Of a stretch of DNA of 64,000 nt, positions 37,361-46,954 are shown piece after piece. The position numbers and the translations under genes were made by a program. Below the pieces are notes generated by a model. That model did no database searches and was not told the origin of the DNA. It saw only the letters and a list, made by a program, of their open reading frames with translations. Source of the stretch: CAUJIW01 sp963205175. Lineage in GTDB: Bacteria > Pseudomonadota > Alphaproteobacteria > Sphingomonadales > Sphingomonadaceae. The stretch lies in NCBI GenBank assembly GCA_041060555.1, contig JBEUDS010000020.1; one strand, 5' to 3'. Position 1 is the stretch's first letter; each line of letters begins with the position of its first letter.

Positions 37361-38317
37361 TCGAGCGCCCGCGCGTAGCCGGCGGCGACCCGTGCCATCG
37401 CCATGTCGATCAGTCCGCCACTGCCGGATGCCGCCTGACTCAGCACCGCCAGCGCGGCTTCCAGACCGGTCAGCGGATCGGCGAGTGCATCGCCGAGGAA
37501 GCACGGCACACCCTGACACCAGTCCAGCAACCCGCCAGCAGCGGCGCAATCATCGCCGAACCCAACCCGGCCAGCGCCATCGCCGGCAAAGCCATGCCCT
37601 GTGATCGCCACCCAAATGAGACGGGGGTTCTCCGCCAACAGCACATCCGGCACCAGGCCGAGGCGAGCGAGCGCGGCCGCACGCGCGCTGGTCACCAGCA
37701 CGTCCGCCTCAAGGGCGAGGTCGCGCAGCCGCGCGCGATCATCCGCCCGCCGCAGATCGAGTGGCAGCCGGCGCTTGCGTCCGTTGAGTCTCCGGTCGAG
37801 GTCGGGCGAGACGGTGGGCGTCGGGTCCGGCCGCCCGAGGCTGTCGATTCGGATCACCTCGGCGCCCGCGGCGACAAGCAGGCCCGTGCAGAGCGGCCCC
37901 GCCCAAAGCGCCGTCAGATCGACGACCCGCCGCGGCACCGCACCGATACCGACGGCGGCTGGCGATGGCGCCGGCGTTTCGCCCGTCACTGCCACCGGCA
38001 GCTGAAGTTCGATTGCCTTGTCGCGGAACTCCAGCGCCGCCAGGTTCCGCGCCGTCCGCGCCAGTGCCTCCCAGTCAACCCCCCGCGCCCGCCGTCAGCA
38101 CCGGCACCAGTTCCCGGTCCTCCGGCCGCGCGAGATTGAGGGCCACCCAGCCGTCGCGCGCCGCCAGCAACCGGCAGTGTCGATTGGCTGAACGATGGTC
38201 GGGCAGCGCCAATCCACCCGGCGCATCCCGCCCCAGCAACACCTCCGGGGTGCAACGCGCCGCCATCGGCAGGGCCTCCAGTCGGGCGGCCAGCAGAGCA
38301 TGCAACCGATCTGTCAC
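37357..38317 (-). pseudogene. Family III CoA-transferase gene with an apparent one-base frameshift
   Basis: Read from a GTG at 38317, which overlaps the hydratase stop as GTGA, the frame encodes ALLAARLEALP...DGWVALNLARPEDRELVPVL and stops at 38075. The frame one base over continues with DWEALARTARNLAALEF and then the CaiB/BaiF core (VVDLTALWAGPLCTGLLVAAGAEVIRID, GDALADPLTGLEAALAVL) to 37357. Removing one G from the six-G run at 38079-38084 joins both into one protein of about 319 residues with the usual order of a short CoA-transferase. Either the gene is broken or the base is a sequence error. The intact flanking overlaps on both sides suggest an error or a very recent mutation. Confidence 0.8.
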
Positions 38318-39339
38318 GCCTCGACCCGGTCCACCAGACCCCAGGCCTGCGCCTGCACGGCACCGATCCGGAACGCGCCAAGCACCATCCATAACAACCG
38401 ATGCCGGCCAATCGCGCGTGCCAGTGTCACGGTTCCGCCAGCGCCGGGAATCAGTCCCATTTTCAGTTCGGGCAGTTGCGCGAACATATCGGGAGCGGCG
38501 ATGCGATGACGAGCGGCGGCGGCAACTTCGATGCCCGAGCCCACACAGGCTCCTTGCAGCCGCACCGACGCCCGCTCGCCGAGCCGGTGAAGCAGGCCGG
38601 CACACCCGCGCAGGGTGCGGACAACGTGCGCGGCGGCGGGGTCGCGCGCGGTACCGAACTCCGGCAGATGGCCGCCGGTCGAAAAGCAGCGTCCCTCGCC
38701 GCGAATCTCAACCGATGGACAGCTGGGATCCTCCAGCACATTGGCGAGTGCCTCATAGAGCGCGTCGCGCATCGCCGCTGTCATGGCGTTGCGGTTGCCC
38801 GGCGACGCCAGCCACAAGGTTACGTGGTCGCCCTCCCGCTCGTAGCGCACCAGCGATGATGACAACGGGGCTATCATCGACGAAGGCTCGATCTTGCGCG
38901 CCGCCAGCCAGCGGGCGAACTCACCGCCTGACAGCAGCATCGAATAGGCAAGCGATTCAACGTGCAGGGCCGCTTCGAAGGGTAGGATGTCGCCCAGCCG
39001 CAGCAGTCGAGCCAGCGTCGCCGCGGCAATCGGCGCGGTCGTCACCAGGGCCTCGACCTGTCCGCGCTGCGCCGCCAGTCGTGCCACCGGGATGCTCACC
39101 CACGGCGCCGGCGCGTCGGGACAGGTGGTCAGCAGGACATCCAGACGTCCAGCGTCGACCGAAGGCAGGGCGCCGGCGGCATCGAGACCGACATGGATCG
39201 CCCACGCCGGCAAGGCATCAGGCACTGCGGCGGCGTCATGCCACAGCAGCGGCTGCTCGCCGAGCGGCGAACAGCGATCATTCCCCAGCAGATCCTCACA
39301 AGGCGATGGCAACGACATACGCTGCCGATGTTCAGCCAT
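38314..39339 (-). CDS. Enoyl-CoA hydratase/isomerase with long N-terminal extension
   Basis: The last 180 residues are a crotonase domain: EGRCFSTGGHLPEFG, the oxyanion-hole segment GACVGSGIEVAAAA, and LPELKMGLIPGAGGTVTL with the catalytic Glu. The first 155 residues are not crotonase; they are Ala/Leu-rich with PVARLAAQRGQVEALVTTAPIAAATLARLLRL and have no recognised domain, though some CoA-transferase-linked hydratases carry such an extension. Start choice is uncertain (ATG 39339 or 39318; neither has a good ribosome-binding site). The gene overlaps the CoA-transferase start and follows another CoA-transferase by 27 bases in the operon. Confidence 0.8.
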   Translation of the reverse strand: MAEHRQRMSLPSPCEDLLGNDRCSPLGEQPLLWHDAAAVPDALPAWAIHVGLDAAGALPSVDAGRLDVLLTTCPDAPAPWVSIPVARLAAQRGQVEALVTTAPIAAATLARLLRLGDILPFEAALHVESLAYSMLLSGGEFARWLAARKIEPSSMIAPLSSSLVRYEREGDHVTLWLASPGNRNAMTAAMRDALYEALANVLEDPSCPSVEIRGEGRCFSTGGHLPEFGTARDPAAAHVVRTLRGCAGLLHRLGERASVRLQGACVGSGIEVAAAARHRIAAPDMFAQLPELKMGLIPGAGGTVTLARAIGRHRLLWMVLGAFRIGAVQAQAWGLVDRVEA

Positions 39340-39366
39340 GCCGGCGATCCAGGCAAGCGGGATTAA

Positions 39367-40596
39367 TCAGGCGATCGCGCCCTTGGCCTTCAGGGCCTCG
39401 ATCCGCTCCCAACTGACGCCCAGTTCCAGCAGGAACATCTCGGTATGTTCGGACGCCTCGGGCGCGCGCGTATTGCTGGCCGCCTGCTGGTTGAACTGCA
39501 CCGGGTTGGCCACCAATTTGATCGGCGGCCCGCCATCGGCGGACTCGACCTCGAAAATGAAGCCATTGGCCTGCACCTGCTCATCGTGCTGCACGTCCGC
39601 CGGCGACTGGTAGGCCGCCCACTGACCTTTCATGGTCTTCAGGTGCTCGACCCAGTAGGCGAACGGCTTGCTCGCCATCGCCTGCTTGACCGCCGCATGT
39701 GCCGCCGCCGCGTTGTCCCGCAGCGCGTCGATGGTGGCGAAGCGCGGGTCCGTCGCGCATTCGGGAATACCCAAATGGGTGAAGGTATCCTCGATAAGCG
39801 GTGCCGGCGACAGCACGGTGAGGTTGATGAAGCCGCCATCGGCGGTGCGGAACACCCCCATGAAGGGGTTGGTGGCCACAGCGTCCGTCCCCGGCAGCGG
39901 GTTGCTGAACGGGTTGAGCCCCAGTTCCATGCAAACATCAATGCTGCACGCGGTCGCCCAGATGCCCGAGGACAGCAGTGACACGTCCACCTCGGTCGCC
40001 TCGCCCGTACGTTCGCGGTGGAACAGCGCCGCCGCGATACCCCCGGCAATGTTCATGCCGCCGATGGTGTCACCATAGGCGGGCCCTGGCTGGGTCAGCG
40101 GGCCCTCCAGCTCACGCGGCGTCACCAGCATCGCCGAACCACCACGCGCCCAGTAAGCGGTGGAATCGAAGCCGCCCTTGTCGCGTTCCGGCCCCTTCTC
40201 GCCGAAGGCGGAGCCGCGCACATAGATGATGTTGGGGTTGGCGGCCCGGATATGCTCAAGGTCGATTTTCAGCTTCTGGCGCGCCGATGGCAGATAGTTG
40301 GTCAGAAAGACGTCCGCCGTCCGCGCGATTTCGTAGATGAGCTGACGGCCTTCCTCGGTGGCTATGTCCACGCCAACGCTGCGTTTGCCGCGATTGGGAT
40401 GCTGCATCAAGGATGACCGCTGCGGATTGATCGCCAGCCGCTGCAGCTCCTTGATGCCGCGCTGCGCGTCGCCACGCACCGGATGCTCGATCTTGATCAC
40501 GTCCGCGCCCCAGTCGGAGAGCACGCCGCCGGCCGCCGGCACGAAGGTGAACTGTGCCACCTCCAATACCCGGATGCCTTCCATTACCCTGGTCAT
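39367..40596 (-). CDS. Family III CoA-transferase (CaiB/BaiF)
   Basis: The 409-residue enzyme moves CoA from a donor thioester to a free acid. It has the N-terminal [43 protein letters not shown] (about 70-79) and the catalytic Asp in [13 protein letters not shown] (about 143). Full length fits the family (about 390-410). It would activate the acid made by the neighbouring P450 and aldehyde dehydrogenase without ATP use. It lies 14 bases after the aldehyde dehydrogenase gene on the same strand, inside the motif A operon. The related frameshifted gene downstream may be a second, shorter CoA-transferase. Confidence 0.9.
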   Translation of the reverse strand: MTRVMEGIRVLEVAQFTFVPAAGGVLSDWGADVIKIEHPVRGDAQRGIKELQRLAINPQRSSLMQHPNRGKRSVGVDIATEEGRQLIYEIARTADVFLTNYLPSARQKLKIDLEHIRAANPNIIYVRGSAFGEKGPERDKGGFDSTAYWARGGSAMLVTPRELEGPLTQPGPAYGDTIGGMNIAGGIAAALFHRERTGEATEVDVSLLSSGIWATACSIDVCMELGLNPFSNPLPGTDAVATNPFMGVFRTADGGFINLTVLSPAPLIEDTFTHLGIPECATDPRFATIDALRDNAAAAHAAVKQAMASKPFAYWVEHLKTMKGQWAAYQSPADVQHDEQVQANGFIFEVESADGGPPIKLVANPVQFNQQAASNTRAPEASEHTEMFLLELGVSWERIEALKAKGAIA

Positions 40597-40610
40597 GCCG
40601 TGCTTCCCCC

Positions 40611-42086
40611 TCAGGCCGCGTGGAAACCGATCACCTTCTGGTAGGTGAACTCGTTGAGGCCATCCTCGCCATATTCACGACCATAGCCCGACCGCTTGAT
40701 GCCCCCGAACGGTGCGTCGGACTGCATGGTGCCGGCGCCACCGTTGATGGCGACACCACCCGTGCGCAGTCGCAGCGCCATTTCGTAGGCACGGCCAGCA
40801 TCGGCCGACCAGATGGCGCCCGAGAGGCCAAAATCGCTGGCATTGGCGAGGGCGATCGCTTCCTCGTCGTCATCGAAGCCGATGACGGCGCCGATCGGTC
40901 CGAACACTTCCTCCTGCGCCAGACGGCTATCGTTCCTCACATTGTCGAACAGCGTCGGCTGGAAGAAGAATCCCCGTTGGAAATCCGCCGGACGCTTGCC
41001 ACCAGCGACCAGGGTGGCCCCCTCATCAAGGGCGATCGCCACATAGTCCTCGGTGCGCTTGCGCGCCACCTCACGGATGAGCGGTCCATAGGTGACGGTG
41101 GGATCGGCGGGATTGCCCATCTTGAGATGACCCAGCATCGCCTGCACCGCGGCGACGAACTGTGGACGAATGCTGTTGTGGACAAGATGTCGAGTGGTAA
41201 GCGCGCAGCCCTGGCCGCAATGAACAGTGAATCCCGCCAGCCCCGCCATCGCCGCCTGCTGAATGTCAGCGTCCGCCCGTACGATCAGCGCCGACTTGCC
41301 GCCCAGTTCCATGACGATGCGTTTGAGCGTCGGCGCGGACTGAGCCTGGATCATGGCGCCGACCTTGTCCGACCCCGTGAAATGGACAAGATCGACGCGC
41401 GGGTCGGTTGTAAGCAACTTGCCGGCCTCCACATCGCCAGTGACGATGCTGAGAACGCCCTTCGGCAGACCAACCTCATCGGCAATCTCGCCGAGGATCA
41501 AGGCTTCCATCGGCGTATAGGGCGATGGCTTCAGGACCACCGTGCAGCCAGCAACCATCGCCGGCACCACCTTGCCGATATTGAGGAAGAACGGGAAATT
41601 ATAGGGGGAAATGGCGCCAACCACGCCGATCGGCTCGCGGCTGACGACGCCGGTGCCGAGCGTCTTGCCGCCCTGGGCGTTCGGCGTCAGCTCCACCGGT
41701 AGCGACGTCACCGCCGGGCGCCCCGCGATCTCCACCGTGCGGCGGGCATGTTTCATCGGAATGCCGTATTGCAGAAACTCCGCCAGCATCCGCGTCGCGC
41801 CAGCCTCGGCGACGATCATGTCGACAATCGCCGCCTTGCGGGCCTCGACGGCATTGAGGAAGCGGGTCATCACCGCCTGCCGCTCGCTGTCCGGCAGGCG
41901 CGGCCAGTCGCCGGTATCGAAAGCGCGACGGGCGGCGGCGATCGCCGCCTCGACCTGGGACGCACTGCCCACCGGCGCTTCGATCAGCAGGCTTTCGTCG
42001 GCCGGGTTGATGACCGGTTCGCGAACGCTGGTCGGTTGCCATTCGCCACCGACGTAGATGGCATCGGGGTGTTGGAGATAGGCCAT
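40611..42086 (-). CDS. Aldehyde dehydrogenase
   Basis: The 491-residue NAD(P)-dependent enzyme has the cofactor region [21 protein letters not shown] (about 150-170), [10 protein letters not shown], the general-base Glu in MELGGKSA (about 262) and the nucleophile Cys in GQGCALTTR (near 290). It oxidises an aldehyde to the acid, a natural step between P450 hydroxylation and CoA activation by the next gene. AGGAAACC precedes the ATG. Spacing to the P450 gene is 11 bases, so they share one transcript. Confidence 0.92.
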   Translation of the reverse strand: MAYLQHPDAIYVGGEWQPTSVREPVINPADESLLIEAPVGSASQVEAAIAAARRAFDTGDWPRLPDSERQAVMTRFLNAVEARKAAIVDMIVAEAGATRMLAEFLQYGIPMKHARRTVEIAGRPAVTSLPVELTPNAQGGKTLGTGVVSREPIGVVGAISPYNFPFFLNIGKVVPAMVAGCTVVLKPSPYTPMEALILGEIADEVGLPKGVLSIVTGDVEAGKLLTTDPRVDLVHFTGSDKVGAMIQAQSAPTLKRIVMELGGKSALIVRADADIQQAAMAGLAGFTVHCGQGCALTTRHLVHNSIRPQFVAAVQAMLGHLKMGNPADPTVTYGPLIREVARKRTEDYVAIALDEGATLVAGGKRPADFQRGFFFQPTLFDNVRNDSRLAQEEVFGPIGAVIGFDDDEEAIALANASDFGLSGAIWSADAGRAYEMALRLRTGGVAINGGAGTMQSDAPFGGIKRSGYGREYGEDGLNEFTYQKVIGFHAA

Positions 42087-42097
42087 GAGGTTTCCTG

Positions 42098-43387
42098 TCA
42101 GGATTGTACCGCGCCGTCCCAGACGAGAGGCAGGTTGCGAATGGAAAGCAGGCCGGGGGTGACCGTGGTATCCGCCCCCGGCGCGACCCGAAACGGTGGC
42201 ACTCGCCGCAGGAATTCCTCCAGCAGCACCCGCAGTTCGCGCCGCGCCAGATGCGCGCCGAGACAGGCGTGGATGCCGCCGGCAAAGGTATAGTGACGAT
42301 TGACCGGGCGCGCCGGATCAAACTGGTGCGGGCAGGCGAACTGCTTATCGTCAAAATTGCCGGCACTGTTCAGGCAGATGACCCAGTCACCTTTCTTCAC
42401 TGTCACGCCGTGCCACTCGAAATCCTTTTTTGCCTGGCGGTGAGAATTGACCAGTGGCTGCGTGCGCAGGAACTCCTCGACGGCGGTGTTAATGAGTTCG
42501 GGATGCGCTCTCAGCCGTTGCTGCAGCGTCGGGTCCATGGCCAGGCGACGGAACATCTGGCTGATGGTGGACGCAACGGTGTCGAGCCCGCCCAGCCAGA
42601 GGAACCAGGTCATGCCGATCCGTTCGTCGTCGGTAAGCGGGCGACCATCGATGACGCCATTGGCGATATAGCTCGCCACGCCATCGTCCGGATTTTTCTG
42701 CTTCTCGGCGATGAAGCCGCGCAGGTAGGCCAGCACTTGCGCGACGGCGGTCCCCACCCTCCTGGGGTCGCCGCTGTGCAGGATCTCCCATTCCCAGGCG
42801 AGAAACTGCTCGAACATCGAGAACGGCAGCTTCATCAGGTTGAGGAAGATCCGCACCGGATAAATGCGCCCAAAATCATAGGCGATATCGACCGTGCCCT
42901 CGTCGGCGACGCCATCGATCATCTCGGTGACAACCGACCGGATGTAGGGAATCATGTCGTTGAGCGCCTTGGGCGTGAAGAACGGCGTCAGGAACCGCCG
43001 ATAGCGGCCATGGTCGGGCGGATCACTGCCAAGCGGCAGCGACGGGAAAGTCTCGCCGGCCAGCACCTGGAACTGGGCGACGCCGACCGCCGAGAAACAC
43101 TCGTTGTCCTCATAAACCCGCTGGATGTCCTCATAATGGGAGACCGTCCAGGCACCACAGGTGAAGGTGGTGAAGGGATATGGATACCAGAGCAGCCTTG
43201 GTACGCCGGGTGCCCGCAGTCGCTGGGCGAAGACATAGGGGTCGGCCAGATCGTTGGGGACATAGCCCATGGCGAAGCGCAGATCGAGTACCCGGTCGGC
43301 GGGAACATGATCCGGCGCCGGCAATCCCGCGGGAAGCAGCAACGGCTCCGTCCCCCGGGCGATGGAGGTCATGACAGGTGCAGCCAT
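42098..43387 (-). CDS. Cytochrome P450
   Basis: The 429-residue soluble P450 has the haem-ligand motif FAGGIHACLGAHLAR (Cys near 375), the ExxR motif in VEEFLRTQPLV, and an I-helix LWLGGLDTVASTIS with the conserved D-T pair replaced by D-T-V. It would hydroxylate a hydrophobic substrate using an external ferredoxin and reductase; no ferredoxin gene is adjacent. Together with the aldehyde dehydrogenase and CoA-transferase downstream it makes a plausible terminal methyl-to-acyl-CoA route. It lies nine bases after the amidohydrolase gene in the same operon. Confidence 0.93.
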   Translation of the reverse strand: MAAPVMTSIARGTEPLLLPAGLPAPDHVPADRVLDLRFAMGYVPNDLADPYVFAQRLRAPGVPRLLWYPYPFTTFTCGAWTVSHYEDIQRVYEDNECFSAVGVAQFQVLAGETFPSLPLGSDPPDHGRYRRFLTPFFTPKALNDMIPYIRSVVTEMIDGVADEGTVDIAYDFGRIYPVRIFLNLMKLPFSMFEQFLAWEWEILHSGDPRRVGTAVAQVLAYLRGFIAEKQKNPDDGVASYIANGVIDGRPLTDDERIGMTWFLWLGGLDTVASTISQMFRRLAMDPTLQQRLRAHPELINTAVEEFLRTQPLVNSHRQAKKDFEWHGVTVKKGDWVICLNSAGNFDDKQFACPHQFDPARPVNRHYTFAGGIHACLGAHLARRELRVLLEEFLRRVPPFRVAPGADTTVTPGLLSIRNLPLVWDGAVQS

Positions 43388-43396
43388 GGTATGCGC

Positions 43397-44710
43397 TCAG
43401 GCCGAGGCAAACATGCGCTGGATCTCGCCCGATGTCACCGGCCGCCGCGCCCGCCCCACCAGGTCCATGCTGTCGGTTTTCAGGCCGCCAAGATTATGGC
43501 GCGGCGAAACATCGACATGCTTGCCGAGTTCGCGCAGATGGCCCACCGTGCACTTCTCCCGCCCGCCGTTGAGCGCATAGGCGTCGAAATGATATTCCCG
43601 CATGACGTTGAGATGGGTAATCTTGTCGATCGTGGCAGGCGCCAGTCCATTGGCCGCGGCCCAGAGGAATTCCGGCACGTTCGGCCAGACGGTGTCCGAG
43701 TGGGGGTAATCGCACTCGTAAGCGACCATATTCTCGTTCATGTACTCGAGATTTTTCAAGCCGAACTGGTCATCGATGAAACAGCAGATGACATGCCGCT
43801 TGAACACATCCGACGGCCTCTCGCCGGCGAAATCACTGAACGTCCACTCATGGTGATGCTCGTAGGTAAAATCGGCACGCTCCAGGAAATAGGGCACCCA
43901 GCCGATACCACCTTCGGACAGCGCCATGCGCAGATCCGGATAGCGCTTCCAGAAGCTGGCAAACGTCCAGTCGGCCGCCGAATTGGCGATCGAGATCGGC
44001 ATCGCGGTGATCCAGGCGTCGATCGGGCTTTCGTCCGACGCATGCAATGCCCGGGCGCCGGTACCGATATGGCAGTTGATCACCATCTTGTAGTCGACGC
44101 AGGCCCTCCAGAACGGCTCCCAATAATCATTGTGGATGCTCGGCAGGCCGATATTGGCGGGATTGTCGGAGAATGACACCGCATGGACGCCCAGCGCGCT
44201 CATGCGCTTCATCTCGTTGAGCGTCTCATCCATGTCCCAGGCTGGAATCAGGCACATGGGGATGAACCGGCCCGGCGCCGAGGCACACCACTCCAGGACA
44301 TGCCAGTCATTCCACGCGCGAACGGCCTGCAACGCCTCCTCCGGGGCAGCCTTGGCCATGCCGACGAACACGCCACCGGCAAAACCTGGCATGGTCGGGA
44401 AGTTCAGCGACGCCAGCAGCCCATTGGCGTTCATGTCGTCGATGCGGCATTTGGGATCAAAAGTACCAGGCCGCAGCTGCGCGTACGCGGTTGGCTCCAT
44501 GCCATATTCGCTGCGCGGACGACCAACCACGGCATTCAGGCCAATGGTGGGAAAGCGTTGGCCATTCCACTGCCAGACATCCTTGCCGTCAGCATGGATG
44601 ATGTGCGGCGCCCGGTCCTTCTTGCCATCGGGGTAGTGGCGCACGAACGCTTCCGGCGGCTCGATCGCATGATCGTCGACGCTGATAATGACCATGTCTT
44701 CCATGCGCAT
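43397..44710 (-). CDS. Amidohydrolase-2 family protein
   Basis: The 437-residue TIM-barrel protein begins MVIISVDDHAIEPPEAF (metal-binding region) and has NFPTMPGFAGG, VINCHIGTGAR (His near 215), ALSEGGIGWVPYFLERADF and ECDYPHSDTVWPN with the late Asp. It belongs to the branch often found beside P450 and acyl-CoA genes in degraders. The reaction may be a decarboxylation or hydrolysis; family PF04909 includes both. GGAGAG precedes ATGCGCATG. As first gene of the operon it is preceded by the strongest motif A site, 41-61 bases upstream. Confidence 0.87.
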   Translation of the reverse strand: MRMEDMVIISVDDHAIEPPEAFVRHYPDGKKDRAPHIIHADGKDVWQWNGQRFPTIGLNAVVGRPRSEYGMEPTAYAQLRPGTFDPKCRIDDMNANGLLASLNFPTMPGFAGGVFVGMAKAAPEEALQAVRAWNDWHVLEWCASAPGRFIPMCLIPAWDMDETLNEMKRMSALGVHAVSFSDNPANIGLPSIHNDYWEPFWRACVDYKMVINCHIGTGARALHASDESPIDAWITAMPISIANSAADWTFASFWKRYPDLRMALSEGGIGWVPYFLERADFTYEHHHEWTFSDFAGERPSDVFKRHVICCFIDDQFGLKNLEYMNENMVAYECDYPHSDTVWPNVPEFLWAAANGLAPATIDKITHLNVMREYHFDAYALNGGREKCTVGHLRELGKHVDVSPRHNLGGLKTDSMDLVGRARRPVTSGEIQRMFASA

Positions 44711-44750
44711 GGCGCTCTCCCCATCCTGGCCGCTTGATTACGCGACTCTA

Positions 44751-44771
44751 AAATTGATGATGTGTCAATTT
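44751..44771. promoter_or_regulatory. Motif A operator, site 3
   Basis: AAATTGA-N7-TCAATTT is a perfect inverted repeat with 7-base arms, the best of the three motif A sites. Read on the minus strand its spacer (CACATCA) agrees with the other two sites. It lies directly upstream of the seven-gene operon starting at 44710. Confidence 0.8.
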
Positions 44772-44903
44772 ATCGAAGGGGCGACCCAAAAGCAACGTCA
44801 AAATCCACCCGCTCCGACGTCGCGGGAGGGGGCACGGTTGGCGAGATCAACACAGGCATGAGCCGACGACCGGCGCCAACGCATAGACACCAGTTTCAGT
44901 GTC

Positions 44904-44923
44904 GGACCGGGAACACCCGGTCC
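44904..44923. terminator. Hairpin after the first FadR-type gene
   Basis: GGACCGGG and CCCGGTCC form an 8-bp perfect stem with a 4-base loop 26 bases after the regulator stop at 44949. No T run follows on either strand, so it may be a weak terminator or a dispersed repeat like the one at 16278. Confidence 0.4.
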
Positions 44924-44948
44924 GCTCCATGCAGGCTCCGTGAGCGCT

Positions 44949-45746
44949 TCAGCGCAAGCTGGAGAGAGAGTCGACGATGCGGGCGCCCTCGTCGCCCGCC
45001 GTCCAGGTTTCGTGGGCATTGCGCAAGTGCAGCCGCCAGTGCGCGACGGCTTCCTCCACCTTGCCCGCCTCGATCAGCGACACCAGCTTCTCGTATGAAC
45101 GCAAGCCGGCGCGCGTGCTCTTCATCCGGTCCTCATGACTACGCGGGTGGCGACGTTGAAAATCGTTCTGATGCTTGCGCGCGAGATTGAGCAGCATGCG
45201 ATTCATGAAGCTGAGCGTCTTGTTGCCGGTCGCCTCCACCAGAAGCTGATGAAACAGCGCCACCGAATCGATGAATTCGTCGTAGAGATCCCTGCTGTGC
45301 AGATCTGACAGGTTGGCCAGCACGCGCTTGACCGTGGCCATGCCCGGCGTCTGTCCCTTGGCCGTCGCCAGCCACCGCACAACCGTCGGTTCGATGGCGA
45401 GACGCGCCTGGTAGAGATCGGCAATGGTCGTGCCCTGGGACTCCAGCACATAGCCCGCATAGCGCGACACGAGTTCGACGGCCGGCTTGTGCACCTTGGC
45501 GCCCGTGCGCGACCCCCTGACAACGCTGATCAGGCCCTCGGCCTCCAGGATACGAAAAGCCTCGCGCAGGGTTGGCCGGGAAATGCCCAGACTCTCCATC
45601 AGCTGCCCCTCGGGCGGCAGCGCGTCCCCCTCGTTCAGTTCACCCCGAATAACTTGCGCACGGATCTTGTCGGCCACGATCTCGCTGGTTTTCGGCACAT
45701 GGATGCGCTGCGGGGCGCTGTCGTCATCATCCATGCCGAGAAACAT
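44949..45746 (-). CDS. GntR family regulator, FadR subfamily (FCD domain)
   Basis: The 265-residue protein has a winged helix at about 15-80 (KIRAQVIRGELNEGDALPPEGQLMESLGISRPTLREAFRILEAEGLI) and an all-helical FCD ligand domain (about 100-245) whose D..H..L pattern, with FHQLLVEATGN, can bind metal and an acid or acyl-CoA. The ATG at 45746 is chosen because GGAGG lies eight bases upstream; the frame is open to 45782. It is a paralogue of the regulator at 52234-53010, with closely similar DNA-binding helices. It probably senses a pathway intermediate. It is divergent from the thioesterase gene. Confidence 0.88.
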   Translation of the reverse strand: MFLGMDDDDSAPQRIHVPKTSEIVADKIRAQVIRGELNEGDALPPEGQLMESLGISRPTLREAFRILEAEGLISVVRGSRTGAKVHKPAVELVSRYAGYVLESQGTTIADLYQARLAIEPTVVRWLATAKGQTPGMATVKRVLANLSDLHSRDLYDEFIDSVALFHQLLVEATGNKTLSFMNRMLLNLARKHQNDFQRRHPRSHEDRMKSTRAGLRSYEKLVSLIEAGKVEEAVAHWRLHLRNAHETWTAGDEGARIVDSLSSLR

Positions 45747-45794
45747 CGCGGGGACCTCCATTGTCAGTGCATTGCGAAACATCTCGGCAAGATA

Positions 45795-45810
45795 GTGAAC
45801 CTACTTTCAC
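45795..45810. promoter_or_regulatory. Inverted repeat GTGAA-N6-TTCAC before the FadR-type gene
   Basis: Five-base arms, with weaker outward symmetry (TAGT...ACTA), lie 49 bases upstream of the regulator start. The place fits an autoregulatory operator. The rest of 45747-46030 shows no gene and must also hold the thioesterase promoter. Confidence 0.4.
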
Positions 45811-46030
45811 AACTAAAGGAAAAAGATACGAGACTGTAGCAATCGGGAGGCACCCCCAAGCGTCTATTGCACGATGTACGTTGAGCACATCTATTTGCGC
45901 CCTACGGTGCCGGAGTCGGCCAGCTCGCGCACCTTCAGCGGACGAAACATGATTCTCGCCCTTGCGGTCTCGCGGCCCGACAGCATACCTATAGCACCAA
46001 GTATGCCATCTGTCACACGGGATCACCTCA

Positions 46031-46852
46031 ATGAGCCCACCTGAGGAGCGGCCATGGCCGCCCTATTATTTCAGCGCAGCCGACGGCCTGTATCAGCCAT
46101 CTGGACTGGCGCGCAGCCCCTGGGATCGGCGCGCCATCGCGGGCGGCCCCGTCAGTGCCCTCCTCGCCACCGGCGCCGAGGACAGCAGCCTTGACGCCGA
46201 CTTTGAAATCGCGCGCCTGACGGTCGACATCCTGGGGAAAGTGCCACACCAGCCGCTGCGCCTCGACACCGAAACCCTGCGAGATGGCCGCCAGACCAAG
46301 CTGCACCGCACCGTCATCCTCGCTGACGGTCGCATAGTCGCCCAGGCCCACGTACTGCGTGTGCGCCGCGCAACAACGCCGGCTTTTGATCCGCCGCATG
46401 ACTATCCTGCGCCCGAGGCGGTCAGGCTTACCACTGGCGCGGGGCCAGCCCGGATGGCTGGCGCCATCCTGCATCGCCCAATCCTAGGCGGCCCGGGGCA
46501 ACCCGGCCGGGGCATTGCCTGGCTGGCCATGAACGGCCAGATCGTCGCCGACGTCACCCCTTCACCGTTCGTCAAGGCGGCAATGTTCGCCGACTTCGGC
46601 AACGGTTTCGGCAACGCCACTCCAGCCAGCGAGTGGAGCTACGCCAACCTGGACATCAGCCTGCAGTTCCTGCGGATGCCGGCGGGCGAGTGGCTGCTGA
46701 TTGATGCCGAGACACACATGGCCGGCAACGGACACGGCACGGCGCGCAGCACCTTCGCGGACGCTCTAGGCATCTACGCCCGCGGCCTGCAGACGATCTT
46801 CGTGGCACCAGGCCACTTGTCCGATCGCCGTCAGCCAGCGGCCAAGGCCTAA
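46031..46852 (+). CDS. Acyl-CoA thioesterase-like protein (TesB-type double hot dog)
   Basis: The 273-residue protein has two hot-dog halves: the first with WDRRAIAGGPVSALLATGAE and RLTVDILGKVPHQPLRL, the second with PFVKAAMFADFGNGFG and SYANLDISLQFLRMPAGEWLLIDAET. This is the layout of TesB-like thioesterase family proteins, which free CoA from acyl-CoA and relieve CoA shortage during degradation. The catalytic Asp/Gln/Thr triad cannot be placed with certainty. No strong ribosome-binding site is seen before the ATG. It stands between the FadR-type gene and the ligase genes. Confidence 0.8.
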   Translation: MSPPEERPWPPYYFSAADGLYQPSGLARSPWDRRAIAGGPVSALLATGAEDSSLDADFEIARLTVDILGKVPHQPLRLDTETLRDGRQTKLHRTVILADGRIVAQAHVLRVRRATTPAFDPPHDYPAPEAVRLTTGAGPARMAGAILHRPILGGPGQPGRGIAWLAMNGQIVADVTPSPFVKAAMFADFGNGFGNATPASEWSYANLDISLQFLRMPAGEWLLIDAETHMAGNGHGTARSTFADALGIYARGLQTIFVAPGHLSDRRQPAAKA

Positions 46853-46903
46853 CAATACCGCCATCTCGTCATTCATCCGCCCGAGCCGCGTTACGCTTGC
46901 GTC

Positions 46904-46921
46904 AAGTTATATAACTAGGTA
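46904..46921. promoter_or_regulatory. Motif B operator, site 2
   Basis: AAGTTA-TATAAC-TAGGTA, with the palindrome AGTTATATAACT, lies 34-51 bases upstream of the acyl-CoA synthetase start at 46955. It differs from site 1 by one base in 18. Confidence 0.75.
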
Positions 46922-46954
46922 ATAGAGCGATAGCAGAAGAAGGTAGACCCTTGA

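Noticed and set aside
42104..44176. A 690-codon plus-strand frame spanning the P450 and amidohydrolase genes
   Set aside because: It crosses two well-supported minus-strand genes and encodes no recognisable protein.
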